Positions 1 through 10,452 of a stretch of DNA of 24,374 bases are shown here, piece by piece. Each line of letters begins with the position of its first letter. Position 1 is the stretch's first letter. The stretch is from Paramacrobiotus richtersi (lineage: Eukaryota > Tardigrada > Eutardigrada > Parachela > Macrobiotidae), in NCBI GenBank assembly GCA_034698045.1, contig JAQGAU010000748.1:1-24374 (forward strand), given 5' to 3'. The notes beneath the pieces are model-generated. The model searched no databases. It saw only the letters and a list, made by a program, of their open reading frames with translations, and was not told the DNA's origin. Made by a program: the position numbers and the translations under genes.

Positions 1-15
1 GTGCCTCTGCTACTC

Positions 16-318
16 CTAACCGCTCACTGTAACAGTTTCGACGATGTCATTTATACGACCATCAGAATTAAGCCTACCCCCTTCCTGTTCCCAACGGGAT
101 CTGTAGGAACAGACTGGAGAGACTTGATTAACAGGCTGTTCATCAGATGCAGCATAGAAAGCTGTTCTAAGTACGCGTGTAAGAATCGCTGGAATACTGC
201 GCACGGCTTGGATACGCGTCTTACAGTGCTGTTGGTCCACTTTGGCCCGAACATAGTGTATTTCGGAAGTTCGGGAATTTTCCTGCTTTTTCCGGTCTGT
301 GCTGTGAAGTACGAGCAA
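16..318 (-). other. Weak open frame at left edge, possible exon fragment
   Basis: About 100 codons are open on the minus strand, ending at a TAG at 16-18, and two other frames (1-357 plus, 51-371 minus) are also open here. The minus frame has a fairly hydrophilic, protein-like composition (for example YRSRWEQEGGRLNSDGR), but I recognise no family. Three frames open together over 350 bases is slightly unusual, yet one such cluster is expected by chance in a window this long. There is no clear start or splice context. Confidence 0.15.
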
Positions 319-371
319 TCAGCTCTACCATTAACAACGAATTTTGTTAGCTTATAATTACTGGTGGACAT

Positions 372-1705
372 GTGGCACGAATGACATTCCCCATCCTCAC
401 AACTCTACTCAGCAAGAATTCTTGTTGTGCGCGATACATGGACCGATGCACTCCTTAGTGTGACACCTGTGACAAACCAAGCTGCGAACTTACTTATAAC
501 CGAACGAGTAACAATAAGAACAATTTATTCCCCTGACATATGTCGTCAAGCAGGGCGACCGATTGCAGCGGCATTGGTAAGCTATACAAACAAGAAAGAG
601 AACACGAGTATACGTACGCAAATATATGAACGTATCGAAGCGAAGAAGTACAGAACACCACGCTAAAAAGTAATCACAAATTCTGTTTGCACGTTTCCTG
701 ATTATTGTTATACGAAACAAAGCATTAACACGGAACTGCAATTGGGCAGCTTTTATTCGCAACCACCATCAAGAACTTATCGTCCACGGTAACATTCTCG
801 ACCGTCCTTCAGAACTCTTATGGTCATCTGTCCAAAGATACGCGTGTCTTGTCAGTCTTGATACAGCGCTGCGCTTCGATCATTGCTGTTGCGGTACTGT
901 TGAAAACACTCCAAAACGTTTGGCACCTTAACTACACATAAGTCTTCGAAAAGTCAGTTCGCGTGTAGACAGGTGCCGTAGACAGGCAGAAAGGGCATGG
1001 GGTTCATCTCCAGAATGCTGCAGTAAGGGCCGAGTCGATTGTTTCTGTCCTCGTTCTCCAACTGTCCACATACGATTCTTTGATAGCGACCTCCGCTCAA
1101 CTTTTGCAAAAGGGCCTGGCGTCGCCGCGTGAGTACGTTACAGGCCACAGGGAATGGTTCACGGTGCACCTACAACATAACGCAACGCTTTTCCTGTACT
1201 GAGAGGTTCTCGCCGACAGATCGACAGTAAACTGCTTTTTTAGCTTTCCATGATGTTGCCATAAGACATCAATGACAGCTTTTCTTTTGATCACTCCAGC
1301 ATCTGACTGCTAGTTTGCCGCAAGTCAGGAAGTCATAGAATTGTTCCGTGACAAGAGTTTTCAAGACCTTTGTCCAGAAGTGTTGCAGATCCAGTACGTA
1401 CTTAAGTTAGTCGAAATAGTCAACTAAATAATTTAGGTTAAGTATTGTATTACAAGCTTTCAACATTTTGATGTGGCATACTAACCGTTTCCACCACCCG
1501 GCTTGGGTAAGGCTGCGAACAAACTCCTCTCTTGTGACGGATAACTTATGCGCAGTGTGCACTATTATCGCGTCAACACCCAGAAACAATGTCGAAAAAA
1601 ATTAAACGTTCATTTGTTGTGATCCACACAGTACCCTGCCTGTTATGGAGCGCGTGGCCAAAAATCTGTGCTTTGTGAACACAAAGTGTGCAGGACATCA
1701 TTTCT
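372..1705. other. Intergenic stretch, no supported gene
   Basis: Only short ORFs of 60-90 codons are present, with no recognisable motif and no similarity by eye to the repeat family further right. I see no RNA gene or array. Confidence 0.5.
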
Positions 1706-1833
1706 GGATCCGGGCATATATTCGGATCCGGAATGCATGCCAGGATTCGGACATGCATTCCCGATCCGGGCATGCATTCCCGATCCGGGCATATATTCCG
1801 GGTGCGATCGTGTATCCCGAATCCGGGCATATC
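1706..1833. repeat. 19-bp minisatellite of CCGGGCATGCATTCCCGAT type
   Basis: The cleanest units are 1752-1770 and 1771-1789, both catgcattcccgatccggg (19 bp). Degenerate units on both sides vary between GCATGCATTC and GCATATATTC, separated by GGATCCGG or GAATCCGG. Some units lie in the reverse direction (gaatgcatgcc near 1730), so the array is partly self-complementary. A 75-codon plus frame and an 85-codon minus frame run through it, but repetition explains both. Confidence 0.85.
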
Positions 1834-3725
1834 TTAGCCACTAGTGGAACAGATATCTACAGAGGTCTTTAAGGAGTTGTTTCACTTTTGACGGGTCTCG
1901 CGCGCCATAGTCCTTACAGCACGTTGCTCTGTTCTGTTAACTGAAGAGACATGCCAACCAAGAGGCAGCACGGAAGACGCTGGTGTGTGTCTTAGAGCGT
2001 TAGTCATTGATGGTGATAAGCAGTGGCCGTGTTAAGATGTTAGGAGGACTAGTGATTCGAGAATTAAACTCTTCACAGGCTTGTGGTCAAAGGGCTTGTA
2101 CAGTATTGGCTACCGCAGGTCAAAAGATAGCTGTTGTATAGTAGAACTGACTATTTCTCGTCTTGGATTGACCCATCGTCACGAATCAAACTTGCGATCG
2201 ATTTGTAGTACCAGTAGCCGGACACAAACATCATGACACTTGCGCAATTTGTAAATATCGTTGATATTTGGATGTAAGGTACTCTCGTGGTGAGTTTTAA
2301 GTAGCTGGGACCGCAAAGCACAATTAGCAAGTGTCGGTCGAAACATCACAACAACAACAACTTTTTTCCTGTGGCCATTTTGGCCCAGCAGATGTCATGC
2401 GTTCTGCATGACATTACGGGAAGTGCGCTTGACATTTGTCCAGAGGGTACGCACGGACATGTCATAGCTGGTACACGGACAAGTAAGAACTGGCGAATCA
2501 AACTGCTTGCCGCGCTTTCCGGTCTGGTGTACATCCAAAGGCGGAGCTTTTCCTTGGGACTCATATGGGCCTTACGTGAACCAGGCTTAACCCCGCCCTC
2601 AGGCACGGTACACAGTACTTTCACACATACCGATTTCACGGCACAAAAAGCTTCCCGCACCGCTGTCCGTTTAAAATATCCGAGGTCTGCAGTCCGCCAG
2701 TGTCAGCTAGACTTAAATTAAACTGAAATTTACAAATAAGCTGCAATCTCTTTATTTGCGCGACCCATTCCACCAGTTTTGACTTTATTGTTCTTCTTTC
2801 TTGATCGAAACGTTCGCCTATGGTTTTTTATCGAATTTCCAGCATTAAAAGTCATCTTCAGATTTTTATCTGCTTGGGAATTCAGCTGTTTGTAAGCACA
2901 GCAGCAGTAACACATAATTTGCTACGTGCTAACAAATCTGTGGGTTCTCTGTCTGATCGCGCATGTTTTCTGACAATCTGATAGACCAGAGTGACAAGTT
3001 ATGAAAATACGAAAAGAAGTCGTATACGAGCCTTAATTTTGTCAGCAATTAGAAGGATGTCTGGATTTTAAGAAATATGCCGGAAAGCCAGGCTGTGACG
3101 AAACGTTCTGTTTGATCAAATATCGGCTGTGCTCTAATGTATGTCGCGCAGGTAACGCGAAGCTTTTCTACGCGTAGAATTTTTATTAACATATTTCTCC
3201 CGTTGTTGATGATGTTTTCGTTGCGTTAATGTGCTAGCTGCTTTTTAATCACTTCTGTACTGCTAGCTTTGTTTACAGGGTTTTTAAAAAATTTATTTAT
3301 TGAGCCGCGCGCAGTGGTACTGAAATCTTGCTGTCTTCCAAATAAACTCGGACCCAGGCAAAATACAGATAAACTTTGTCTCGATCTCTTGCTTGCCTAT
3401 TTTTAATGAGTTCTGCCAGCAAAGAAACCAGGCTAAAAGTTCTGTAAGCTACTTTTCGAATATCGCGCCAGGCGTGACAGGCTTTGGATAGTTTCACGCT
3501 AAACAGAAAGTCTGGTTTTCTCGTTGTCAAACGAAATGAATAAGATCAATGTGAGCGCGGTGTTGGACAGTTGGTTATTGGATTTCTCTTGGGCCTATGC
3601 CACGGCCAGTCATGCCAGTACCGCATTTTAGTTTTTCTTGTCTGCTAGACGGCTGCCCAGGCGAAAGAAAGAATTCAAGTTCATTGCAAAGGTTGTGATT
3701 TTACGGAAATAACGCATTAGCAATT
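1834..3725. other. Intergenic stretch, weak ORFs only
   Basis: The longest frames are 116 codons on plus (2371-2721) and 104 codons on minus (2346-2660), which overlap each other. This patch is more GC-rich than its surroundings and could hold an exon on either strand, but no motif or splice pair makes one convincing. An AAC triplet run lies at about 2349-2361. The rest is AT-rich and featureless. Confidence 0.4.
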
Positions 3726-3900
3726 ACTTCGGTTTGACTCATAGGTTGATGTAACAATGCGCAGTCGGCTTGTAGCTCGATCAGCCTGCAGTCAGTATGC
3801 GCGCAGTGCTGCATATTACACGGTGAGCGCAGACAGAGCGGGTCATTAAGCTGCAAGCCGAGTGCGCATTGTTACATCAACCTATGAGTCAAACAGAAGT
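3726..3900. repeat. Foldback element with 52-bp inverted arms
   Basis: Bases 3726-3777 pair with 3849-3900 with three mismatches by eye (at 3731, 3764 and 3773 on the left side), leaving a 71-base loop. The shared core is ttgactcataggttgatg followed by TAACAATGCGCA. No internal gene and no convincing target-site duplication is visible: the flanks read caatt on the left and acgga on the right. A miniature inverted-repeat element or a transcribed long hairpin would both fit. It does not resemble the family at 6-22 kb. Confidence 0.85.
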
Positions 3901-4943
3901 ACGGATTATTACCGCATCAGTTACGGGGGCTATGTGTTGTGCAGCCTGGAAAGCACGCCAGAGCTTTTGTGCGATAAACCGATAACACAGTGAGACACAT
4001 ATTTTTAGTGAGTTTTGCAAAATATTTAAATAAAATTGAAATCGATTCTGAACACTGCATGTAATAAACAAAAATGGTTCAGAATATTTTTACCAAATAA
4101 TTCGAAACGAAACTACTGCACCAACCTGCACGCTGATAGAAACCACGCAAGTTCTATGTCTTGTGTGCCTGCGGGCGCATGCTGGGCGCACATCAAGCTG
4201 TATCTGTACTAAGTACAGCACACAATACGGCAGGTTTTTTGACATTTGCACAGGTACAGGGAAGTCCATGTCCATACGTACCGGGTGATGCGCACTTCCG
4301 CTATTAAAACTACGGTACAAATTGAAACACAAGCTACAAATATAAGCCAAACAAGTGAAAATGAGGGCGAAACCAAACACAAGAAGTAAACAATGTCAAC
4401 AACACACCTTCTGACCATAAATAATTTCGTTTAAAGCGTACGGCAAGAATATCCCGTTCCAACCCCTCGGTCCTGTATGCACTAACCATGGAGCGTTTCA
4501 CATATTCGCACAAAACCCGAGGCCGGTTCCGGAATCGTCAGGCTTTGCACAAATGACTCACAGGATTGTAATGCGAAGGGCACTGGAACATGACGTGGAT
4601 TTCGTCTTCGGGGACGTAATAGTGTCTGTGTATCCGCTCATTTCGCTCCAGGTTTTCTCACTGTCCCGTCTCTGTCCTTTTTCGATTTTCAAATAATGGC
4701 ATCCACCAGCTGGCAATTGCAGCACAACCACCAGCTCGAGCAAATGTACAATCGTTCAATGGTTTTAATTCATGCCAACGGTGAAGAGCGCATCAGTAAA
4801 ACACTTCATCGATGTTCCGTTCATAATGTGCAGCGTTTGCTACAAGCGTTGCGCCTGATGTCAGCAAACCGCTGCAAAGTGATATTTTATGCACGTTTCT
4901 CGGGAATGGGATTCGAACTGCATTTTTTTTCTGGCGGAGCACC
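3901..4943. other. Intergenic stretch, no supported gene
   Basis: Short overlapping ORFs under 100 codons on both strands show no motif or splice context. The minus frame at 4090-4380 is rich in hydrophobic and cysteine residues but has the look of a chance reading. Confidence 0.4.
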
Positions 4944-5396
4944 GTGAGTTCGCAACCTAAGCTGTCTAACTTACATGTGGTTGTTACTTGTGCGAAAAAC
5001 GTCTTACTTGGCTTCGAATTCGCAATCAGTGCTATTTGGGTTCGGCACAGCTGGGCAAAGGCTTACAATGCCGAACTGAAAATTAGCGTTAATCCTGGTT
5101 TACTTCGAGAGCGAACAGTAGGAAACTACACATCTTCTGTAGACGGGAACGCTTTTATCAGTTTTGAGTCCGAATATGCGACAAAAAATATTAATGGTAC
5201 TTCAGTACGGCGCACATGGGAATCGCTAACGATATTTCAGCACAGCATGATGATCAACCAATTATCCATCGAGACCCGTGAATCATGCTTTCTATTTTCT
5301 GATCTGTATTGTGCTAATATCTCATGCTCAGCGGAAGCTAAATTTATACGAAATGCTTCCAGGCTATTTCTTGTAATTCCATGTTTCAGTCAGTAG
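4944..5396 (+). other. 150-codon open frame, unrecognised
   Basis: This is the longest frame in the left 6 kb. It opens at GTG rather than ATG, and the first in-frame ATG is far inside (near HSMMINQL), so a translated single-exon gene is doubtful. It has no membrane segment, signal peptide or known motif. One frame of this length is about what chance would give in 24 kb at this base composition. Listed only because it could be an exon. Confidence 0.15.
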
Positions 5397-5986
5397 CTCC
5401 AGGTTTTTGAGAGCGCACACTTTCAGACTGGAGGTTTCGAGTTTTAGTGGAAGCCTACAGGGAAAGTTTCTATTTCCAGGTTTTAGATCGTGCCCGCCTG
5501 CAGTAAAAGTGAAGACCGTGAGATATTACTGCTGTGTTTTGGACTGGGACGTTTTACATCATGCTGGTTAAGATGCATTTCGGCCGGCCGTGAAAAAGCT
5601 CCTCCTTGACAACCGTTGACCTGGTTGCTAGTGGTTCTGCGGGGGTGTCGTGTTGCGCACTTGCCTACTGACGGGACTTTAACTACATACTGGCCGTTTT
5701 TATAACTGAGAGATATCTTTCGCAACCTCATAAAGCGTGCGTTTATAAGGGGCATAAAAGTTTGCTATGCCTTGCTTGTATAACACAATGGTTCTAGCCC
5801 GTCTTCCGCCTCCCAAAACCCAGTTTGTTTATTATAAAATGTAAAAGCGCACTCGGTATGTATGATTGTTACTGTGTAGACGAAAGCCCTAGAGCGTGCC
5901 ATTTTCATAATTTTATTGTCCAAATAAGCGCCAGATTGTTCGAAGAACGAAATTGGTTGACAAAGAGCTTTTTCGAACTATTCACC
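5397..5986. other. Stretch before the palindrome, no supported gene
   Basis: Unremarkable sequence with ORFs of 90 codons or fewer. The match between palindrome arms stops at 5987, so this is the unique left flank. Confidence 0.45.
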
Positions 5987-6249
5987 CAAAACACAAGTGT
6001 AGTACACAAAGTATGGCACAAGAGATTACGACTACACATTTACTACACACGACTTAGTACATACAAGAAAATCAACATATGTTAAACGGAAGATTCGGGT
6101 TCCGAACGAGTTGAACGAAAGATCCGACAATACGCAATACGCAGCCAAAGCCAAAAAGTGAAAAGCGAACAAATGACACCATATGCGACAGGCCAAATAC
6201 AATGTCCTAAACGGCCGGCGGTAGAAGATCAGCCCAAACACTATCCGTT

Positions 6250-6360
6250 GGTTTGTTTTCCGGGAACCCTTTGCAGCACTTTTTCCATCAGTAAGGGCTG
6301 GCGTCGGCTTTTGAGACACGATGCAAGGCCGCTTGGATTTGGTGGCAGATGGAGGAATAC
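6250..6360 (-). CDS. Basic exon following the acidic exon, copy C
   Basis: After acceptor ttctcaacag the minus strand reads IPPSATKSKRPCIVSQKPTP, then ALTDGKSAAKGSRKTNQRIV. The frame stays open further, to 6032, but similarity to copy F supports only the first 40-55 codons. About 520 nt separate it from the preceding exon, and the phases fit. The right arm has a TAA here (IV-stop, at about 16626) and has lost the part past 6264. Confidence 0.5.
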
Positions 6361-6882
6361 CTGTTGAGAATTGATCTACAACATTCGTAATATTGAACAT
6401 TAAGTACTGACACACTGGAACGTGGCGTTGTAGTAGTTATCGCGCGGAAAAATCGTCAAACCAATAAAGCGATTCACAGATAGCAGTTTCAATGAACAAC
6501 TGCGATATAATGATATGTCAATCGTTTTTAAAGATCAGTAATTGATTTGCATGCGGCGGTTGGTCCTGCCTATGGCATACGGACCGTGGCATCCACCGAA
6601 GTTTGGTAGAAAAGTCATATTGAAACAGACACTTGCACGTGAAATACGGTATTCGATCAAAGTTTTTACGGGCCAGATCTGTTCAGGCGATTCGTAGGAC
6701 GCTCTTCAGCTATGACAGTGTGTGTCGAGAATTCTCATGAACGTACACTGTATCATAATCTTAATAGAAACGCGTCTCTCCATACAGTATCTACTTGCAG
6801 CAGTTTTGTTCAGTTGTGGTAAATGTGGCATATAGGTACGCTATTAACCCCTGACTGCATTCATGCCAGCTACCATTCTCAC

Positions 6883-7336
6883 TTGACACGCTAGCCTTCC
6901 CTCGGGCTGCAGCGCGCGCGGTACGACGTGATTCTTCGGCAGCCAAGGTACTACCTGTGCTGCTACATGGTACGTGTCCGGTGACGCCCTGTTCGTAATC
7001 ACTGGAAGAGTTCCCTCCCGAACCGGATGGTTCCTCACCGATCTCGACCAGCGGCTTAGCATCAGTTTGTTCAGCACTCGTGCCAGGTATGCTAACTCCT
7101 GCTGTCATTTCTTCCAGGTTTTCATTGGAATCTGACTCGGTATCATCTCCAGTTGGGCCGTCGGTCAGTTCGAGTGTGGCTGGACTTGATATGAATAAGC
7201 GAATACCCTTTTGTACGATTTTCTCCGTCATGTCTGTGAAAAGTTTATCTTTGATCGACTTAGTCGCTATTTCGGGATCATCAAGACCGATATCCAGTTC
7301 TCCACCCACACTGGATAACGTTTGCGCTGGATTTCC
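6883..7336 (-). CDS. Acidic/Ser-Gly-rich exon, copy C (open)
   Basis: A 454-nt block lies between acceptor gtttgcag and donor GTGAGA and is fully open. In order: GELDIGLDDPEIATKSIKDK, a helix TDMTEKIVQKGIRLF, the LELTDGPTGDDTESDS acidic motif shared with the helical-acidic exon, a Ser/Gly/Glu-rich probably disordered stretch (EIGEEPSGSGGNSSSD), and a basic end (ESRRTARAAARGKAS). It starts in phase 0 and ends one base into a codon. The next exon (6360) starts with the other two bases, so the splice is in frame. Composition suggests a nuclear or chromatin protein, an inference only. Confidence 0.6.
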
Positions 7337-7836
7337 CTGCAAACAAAACCCCTGAAAAATAAGTGCGTAGTGTCGTCTAGTGTAATATAACGACCGACCA
7401 TGGCTGTTTATTCTTCTCGAATTGAGTTTGAAACTCATAATGCATAAACAGAAATAAACAATGCATAAACAGAAAACGAAATTGGTACAAGCTGCGCTTT
7501 GAATTTGCCACACTTTGAACAGCTGCACTCACAGCCAACGGAAAAGAGAACATGCACTCGAGTACCACACACAAGTACGGTATGATTGAAAAACAACCGA
7601 GTTATATTTAGTTTTACTAGCATTTTTATAGTTATGAATTTGTTAGTTTGTTAACGAGACGGTTTAGTCGTGACCGCAGGTACGGCACAGTGAATCGTAT
7701 AGCAGTAATACAGGCGTATCTTAGCTTATTCTTTTGCCATCATGTCGAGTAATTCTGTATGCTAATATAACAGTGCAGGTAGGGTGATGCGTTGGTCAAA
7801 GCCCCATCCGCGGCATGCAGGATAAAAAACTTTTGT

Positions 7837-8114
7837 CTTTTTTTTCGATAGCCACTATAAAAGCCGGTAACAAGTCCGCCTTAAAGTCTATGAGTTTTTT
7901 GATAGCCTGACTTTTGTCATTATCCATCAGAATTGGCAACAGGTAATCGGTCAACATCTGCATCGCGTATTTCTTTCCCGTCTGCATGGCGTCTTTTTTT
8001 CCCGTCTGCTTGTCGTCTTTCTTTCCCTTCCACTGTGTGGCTTTTTCTTTCGATAGCCGCTATAAAAGCCGGTAACAAGTCCGCCTTAGGGCCCATAAGT
8101 TTTTTGATAGCCAA
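7837..8114 (-). repeat. 205-bp tandem array, left arm (two units)
   Basis: The marker ccggt occurs at 7864-7868 and 8069-8073, exactly 205 bp apart. Each unit encodes KYAMQMLTDYLLPIL, then SQAIKKL and LLPAFIAAIE, followed by a Lys/Arg/Glu-rich stretch KSHTVEGKERRQADGKK. Because 205 is not a multiple of three, successive units fall in different frames, so translation across units would need splicing or frame change. Confidence 0.85.
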
Positions 8115-8188
8115 AACTGTCCTGGATAGTCAGAAATTTGGAATGCAACGTAATTCATGAATGGAGATGACAAGATTTTTAGTTTTAC

Positions 8189-8342
8189 CTTTGCGTCCAA
8201 AAGTTGGTTGCGCATCTCTACAAGAAATTTTCGGCACACTGCGATCCATTCAAGTTTTTCCGGAAAACCACTAAACGCACCGGAATCACAATCAAAACGC
8301 GCTGCTGTTGAGTCGGTCCTTTTGCCGAAGTATTGATTCCTG
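8189..8342 (-). CDS. SGFPEKLEWIAVCRKFL exon, copy C (open)
   Basis: Bounded by an acceptor-like attcaattag and a donor AAAG|GTAAAA, this 154-nt block reads RNQYFGKRTDSTAARFDCDS, then GAFSGFPEKLEWIAVCRKFL, then VEMRNQLLDAK. It looks like a globular domain segment. Of seven B/C differences checked by eye, three are silent in this frame and one in the competing frame (YMSAEAGYIQLAG...), which mildly favours this reading. Its phase does not match the preceding exon directly, so the intron border between them is uncertain. Confidence 0.45.
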
Positions 8343-8467
8343 CTAATTGAATATAGCCAGCTTCAGCACTCATGTAGAACGCACAGCAACCAAGAAAGCC
8401 ATCGCTCTTACACCATTGCACGTTTTCAACATTCTGTTCGGAAATCTGAGAAGGAACAAATACTTAC

Positions 8468-8704
8468 GAATTCAAATGTGTATTTTGGGTTCTTTTCGAA
8501 TATCTTCAGTTGAGTTTCGGCCGTTCCATCAGGGTAGCTCTTTCCTTCGCGATGTTCATACGCGTCACGTTCCAAAAGTAACTTATCCAGGACTGACATT
8601 TTTTGCCATTGACGATGCTGTTTTCCCCGGCTTTTCAGGTCCTTATACTGTTGGCGTTAAAGCACTTGCAGTCGGAGCAGGTCTTGGGTGTACAGAAGCC
8701 TGCA
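8468..8704 (-). pseudogene. Lys/Gln-rich exon, copy C (one internal stop)
   Basis: After an acceptor-like catttatag, 79 codons stay in one frame to a perfect GTAAGT donor at 8467. The reading is DLLRLQVL, stop (TAA at 8657-8659), then QQYKDLKSRGKQHRQWQKMS, LLLERDAYEHREGKSYPDGT and AETQLKIFEKNPKYTFEF. Copy F has CAG at the stop site (LRLQVLQKEED), so the ancestral frame ran through. It is charged and helical in character. No family is recognised. Confidence 0.6.
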
Positions 8705-8796
8705 CTATAAATGTGATATTTCAGTAACAAATGAAATAGATACTTCAAAACATCAGTAAACATGCAGGAAAACTTACAGAATTTTGCCACGACTGA

Positions 8797-9100
8797 TCAG
8801 AATCGCACTTCTATTTCCGAGTGTCTTAGCTGTGAGCAGTCGCTTACCCTATTTTCAATAGGGTCCTGCGTAGACTTGGTCGGCGAACCGTGGACTACGC
8901 CACGCGTAGAAGGTGCCTGGGGTGTTTGATATCCCTTCGCTTTTCTCTGAAAATGGCGGATCAGCATCAGGAATCGTAACAAGTCACCGTAAAATTTGAG
9001 AATGTCGGACAATTTCCTCCCAAAATGGGAGTACACTCGCACCAGCTTACTTTGGAATTGGGGGTTTTCGCGGGGTTTTCCGGCCCATGACTAGATGGAA
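8797..9100 (-). pseudogene. KLSDILKFYDDLL exon, copy C
   Basis: The frame reads QSKLVRVYSHFGRKLSDILK, then FYGDLLRFLMLIRHFQRKAK, then GYQTPQAPSTRGVVHG and ends at a TGA after SEIEVRF. The middle looks like two amphipathic helices with a basic end. The 3' side runs into a donor-like attctgtaagtttt near 8775. All four copies of this block share the TGA, so either it is the real end of a reading frame or the frame differs downstream. Confidence 0.5.
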
Positions 9101-9544
9101 ACTCGAGACGGATGATAAACTGTCCTGTAAAAGGTGAACATCAAAGGGGATACACGTCAAAGGTGATACTGATGAAGTAAGTATTTTAAAGTGCTCCAAG
9201 GTAACGGTTTACATTTGCATTCGGCTACCAAAAGTAAGCGATACCAAATGCTTAACGTGAATGCAGGCATATGAATTTTGACCCGGAGTCACTGTGCTAG
9301 CATAGCCGTTGCTGCCAAGATTCGCCACCTGGAACCCCTCTCCTGCTCTTTCAAGCTAGTACAACTACTGCGCTTGATGCGGGAAAGTACTACGAACCGC
9401 AACCACTACGTAGTTATTAACCTAGGTTGGTATAAAGGATACACAGGTTTATCGTTATGGCGAAAAAAATACTCAGTGGACACCGTTCTAGGGGTTTTTT
9501 TCAGACATTTTTTTTTTCATAAAATCGTAACTATTCGGCTTAGG

Positions 9545-9778
9545 TCTTCAGCTGCAGCGAGCGTACAGGACAATCAGCTAAAGTGCCAGTCTTGATCCTT
9601 GATGGTTGCCAATTTCTTCTGTTTCTGTTTCCCTAGTCGTTTGCAGGAAGCGGATGAGGTATTTGAAGAGTGTCGCAAGAATGTAGATCTCTCGCTCCGT
9701 CAAATATCCTTGGTTGACTATATATTTCGGGTTTTGAGGCACTTGCACAGATGATTCGACTGTTCGGTGATTGTACAT
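9545..9778 (-). pseudogene. TEREIYILATLF exon, copy C
   Basis: The frame reads TVESSVQVPQNPKYIVNQGY, then TEREIYILATLFKYLIRFLQ, then NHQGSRLAL, and meets a TAG at 9578 where B still has CAG; beyond it the B sequence continues LIVLYARCS. The middle looks like one amphipathic or hydrophobic helix of about 20 residues. It follows the helical-acidic exon by about 40 bases. The same frame is open in A, B and C, which supports it as the ancestral reading. No known domain is recognised. Confidence 0.5.
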
Positions 9779-9819
9779 GTTGCATGTTAGTACACTATTC
9801 CACTTAGATTAACATCTAC

Positions 9820-10164
9820 TTATTTAGTGTTATGCTTATCAAGCGATTGCTCATCGAAATCTTCATCGGGATCTTCATCGGAATCTCCTTTGGGATCAAA
9901 GAATTCGCCGGCATCCACAGTTGCGCCGTCTGTCAAGTGCTGTGGCCTTAATTCTTTAGTGAACAAGGCAAGGCCATCCAGAAGGCGGCAAGTTAGCCGC
10001 CTTAGCGCCCCGAGTCGAATAACAGCCTAGCTGTTAGCTACTACTGTCAAGAATGGCACCAGATGGTTTTCCAGCTTCTTGCTCACACCGTATCTTGTAA
10101 TTTCTTCCACTTTCTTTTGTTTCACCTCCCACTGTGTAAGATCATATTTGGCTCTGTCCAGCAT
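9820..10164 (-). pseudogene. Helical-acidic exon, copy C (one internal stop)
   Basis: From an ATG at 10164 to a TAA at 9820-9822, 115 codons stay in one frame except for a TAG at 10027-10029. The N-terminal half reads MLDRAKYDLTQWEV, then EEITRYGVSK, then HLVPFL, and looks helical. After the stop comes GLALF, a conserved LTDGAT, and an acidic DSDEDPDEDFDEQSL tail. The 5' edge is the motif tttctgactatgctggacag, shaped like a branch site (CTGAC) plus acceptor. Copies A, D and F have CGG, CAG and CAG where C has TAG, so the stop is derived. I recognise no family. Confidence 0.6.
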
Positions 10165-10203
10165 AGTCAGAAATGCATAGTAACTCACGAGTTGAGGAGA
10201 AAG

Positions 10204-10351
10204 ACATGAAACACCTGGGCGATTCGCATCGCCGAATGCAAGTTGATTCAGTCGGATAAGCTGCTTGAGGAGTGTATGGCTTAGGAACTCCGCGAAGAAA
10301 AATTTCCTTTGGAAACGGAGGATGCTCAGAATGGATCCGTGCGTGCCGGAA
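10204..10351. other. Palindrome inner spacer between copies C and A
   Basis: This 148-bp segment separates the head-to-head 5' ends of copy C (minus) and copy A (plus). I found no match to it elsewhere in the window. If both copies are transcribed, it would sit where a shared bidirectional promoter would lie, but I see no TATA box or other element that shows this. Confidence 0.5.
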
Positions 10352-10452
10352 ATTTCTTCGGGTGATCCACCACCAGCTTGTACCACTAGAGGTAAAGCCA
10401 GGACGTTTTGCAGCTACACTCGCGAGTTACTACACATTTTGCATTTCTGACT

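Larger units (their letters stand above)
5987..10203 (-). repeat. Left palindrome arm (copy C of the gene family)
   Basis: The reverse complement of this arm runs colinearly with 12438-16801. Matching points I placed by eye include 6101-6109/16681-16689, 7623/15335, 7868/15091, 9042/13685 and 10164/12479. The coordinate sum drifts from about 22788 to 22642 because of indels: one extra 205-bp unit in the right arm and about 155 bp (6110-6264) missing from it. Mismatches are scattered at roughly one in ten to twenty bases. This copy retains the most open exons of all copies and is read on the minus strand, from 10203 down to 5987. Confidence 0.9.

Noticed and set aside
8446-8467. 22-nt intron gtaagt...ctcag after the Lys/Gln-rich exon
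   Set aside because: It would keep the frame, but 22 nt is too short for ordinary animal introns; the acceptor at about 8343 is more plausible although its phase is unresolved.
8347-8727. 126-codon plus-strand frame, mirrored on minus at 14051-14401
   Set aside because: It is the antisense of the conserved Lys/Gln-rich exon, whose sense frame has better splice edges and a homologue in copy F.
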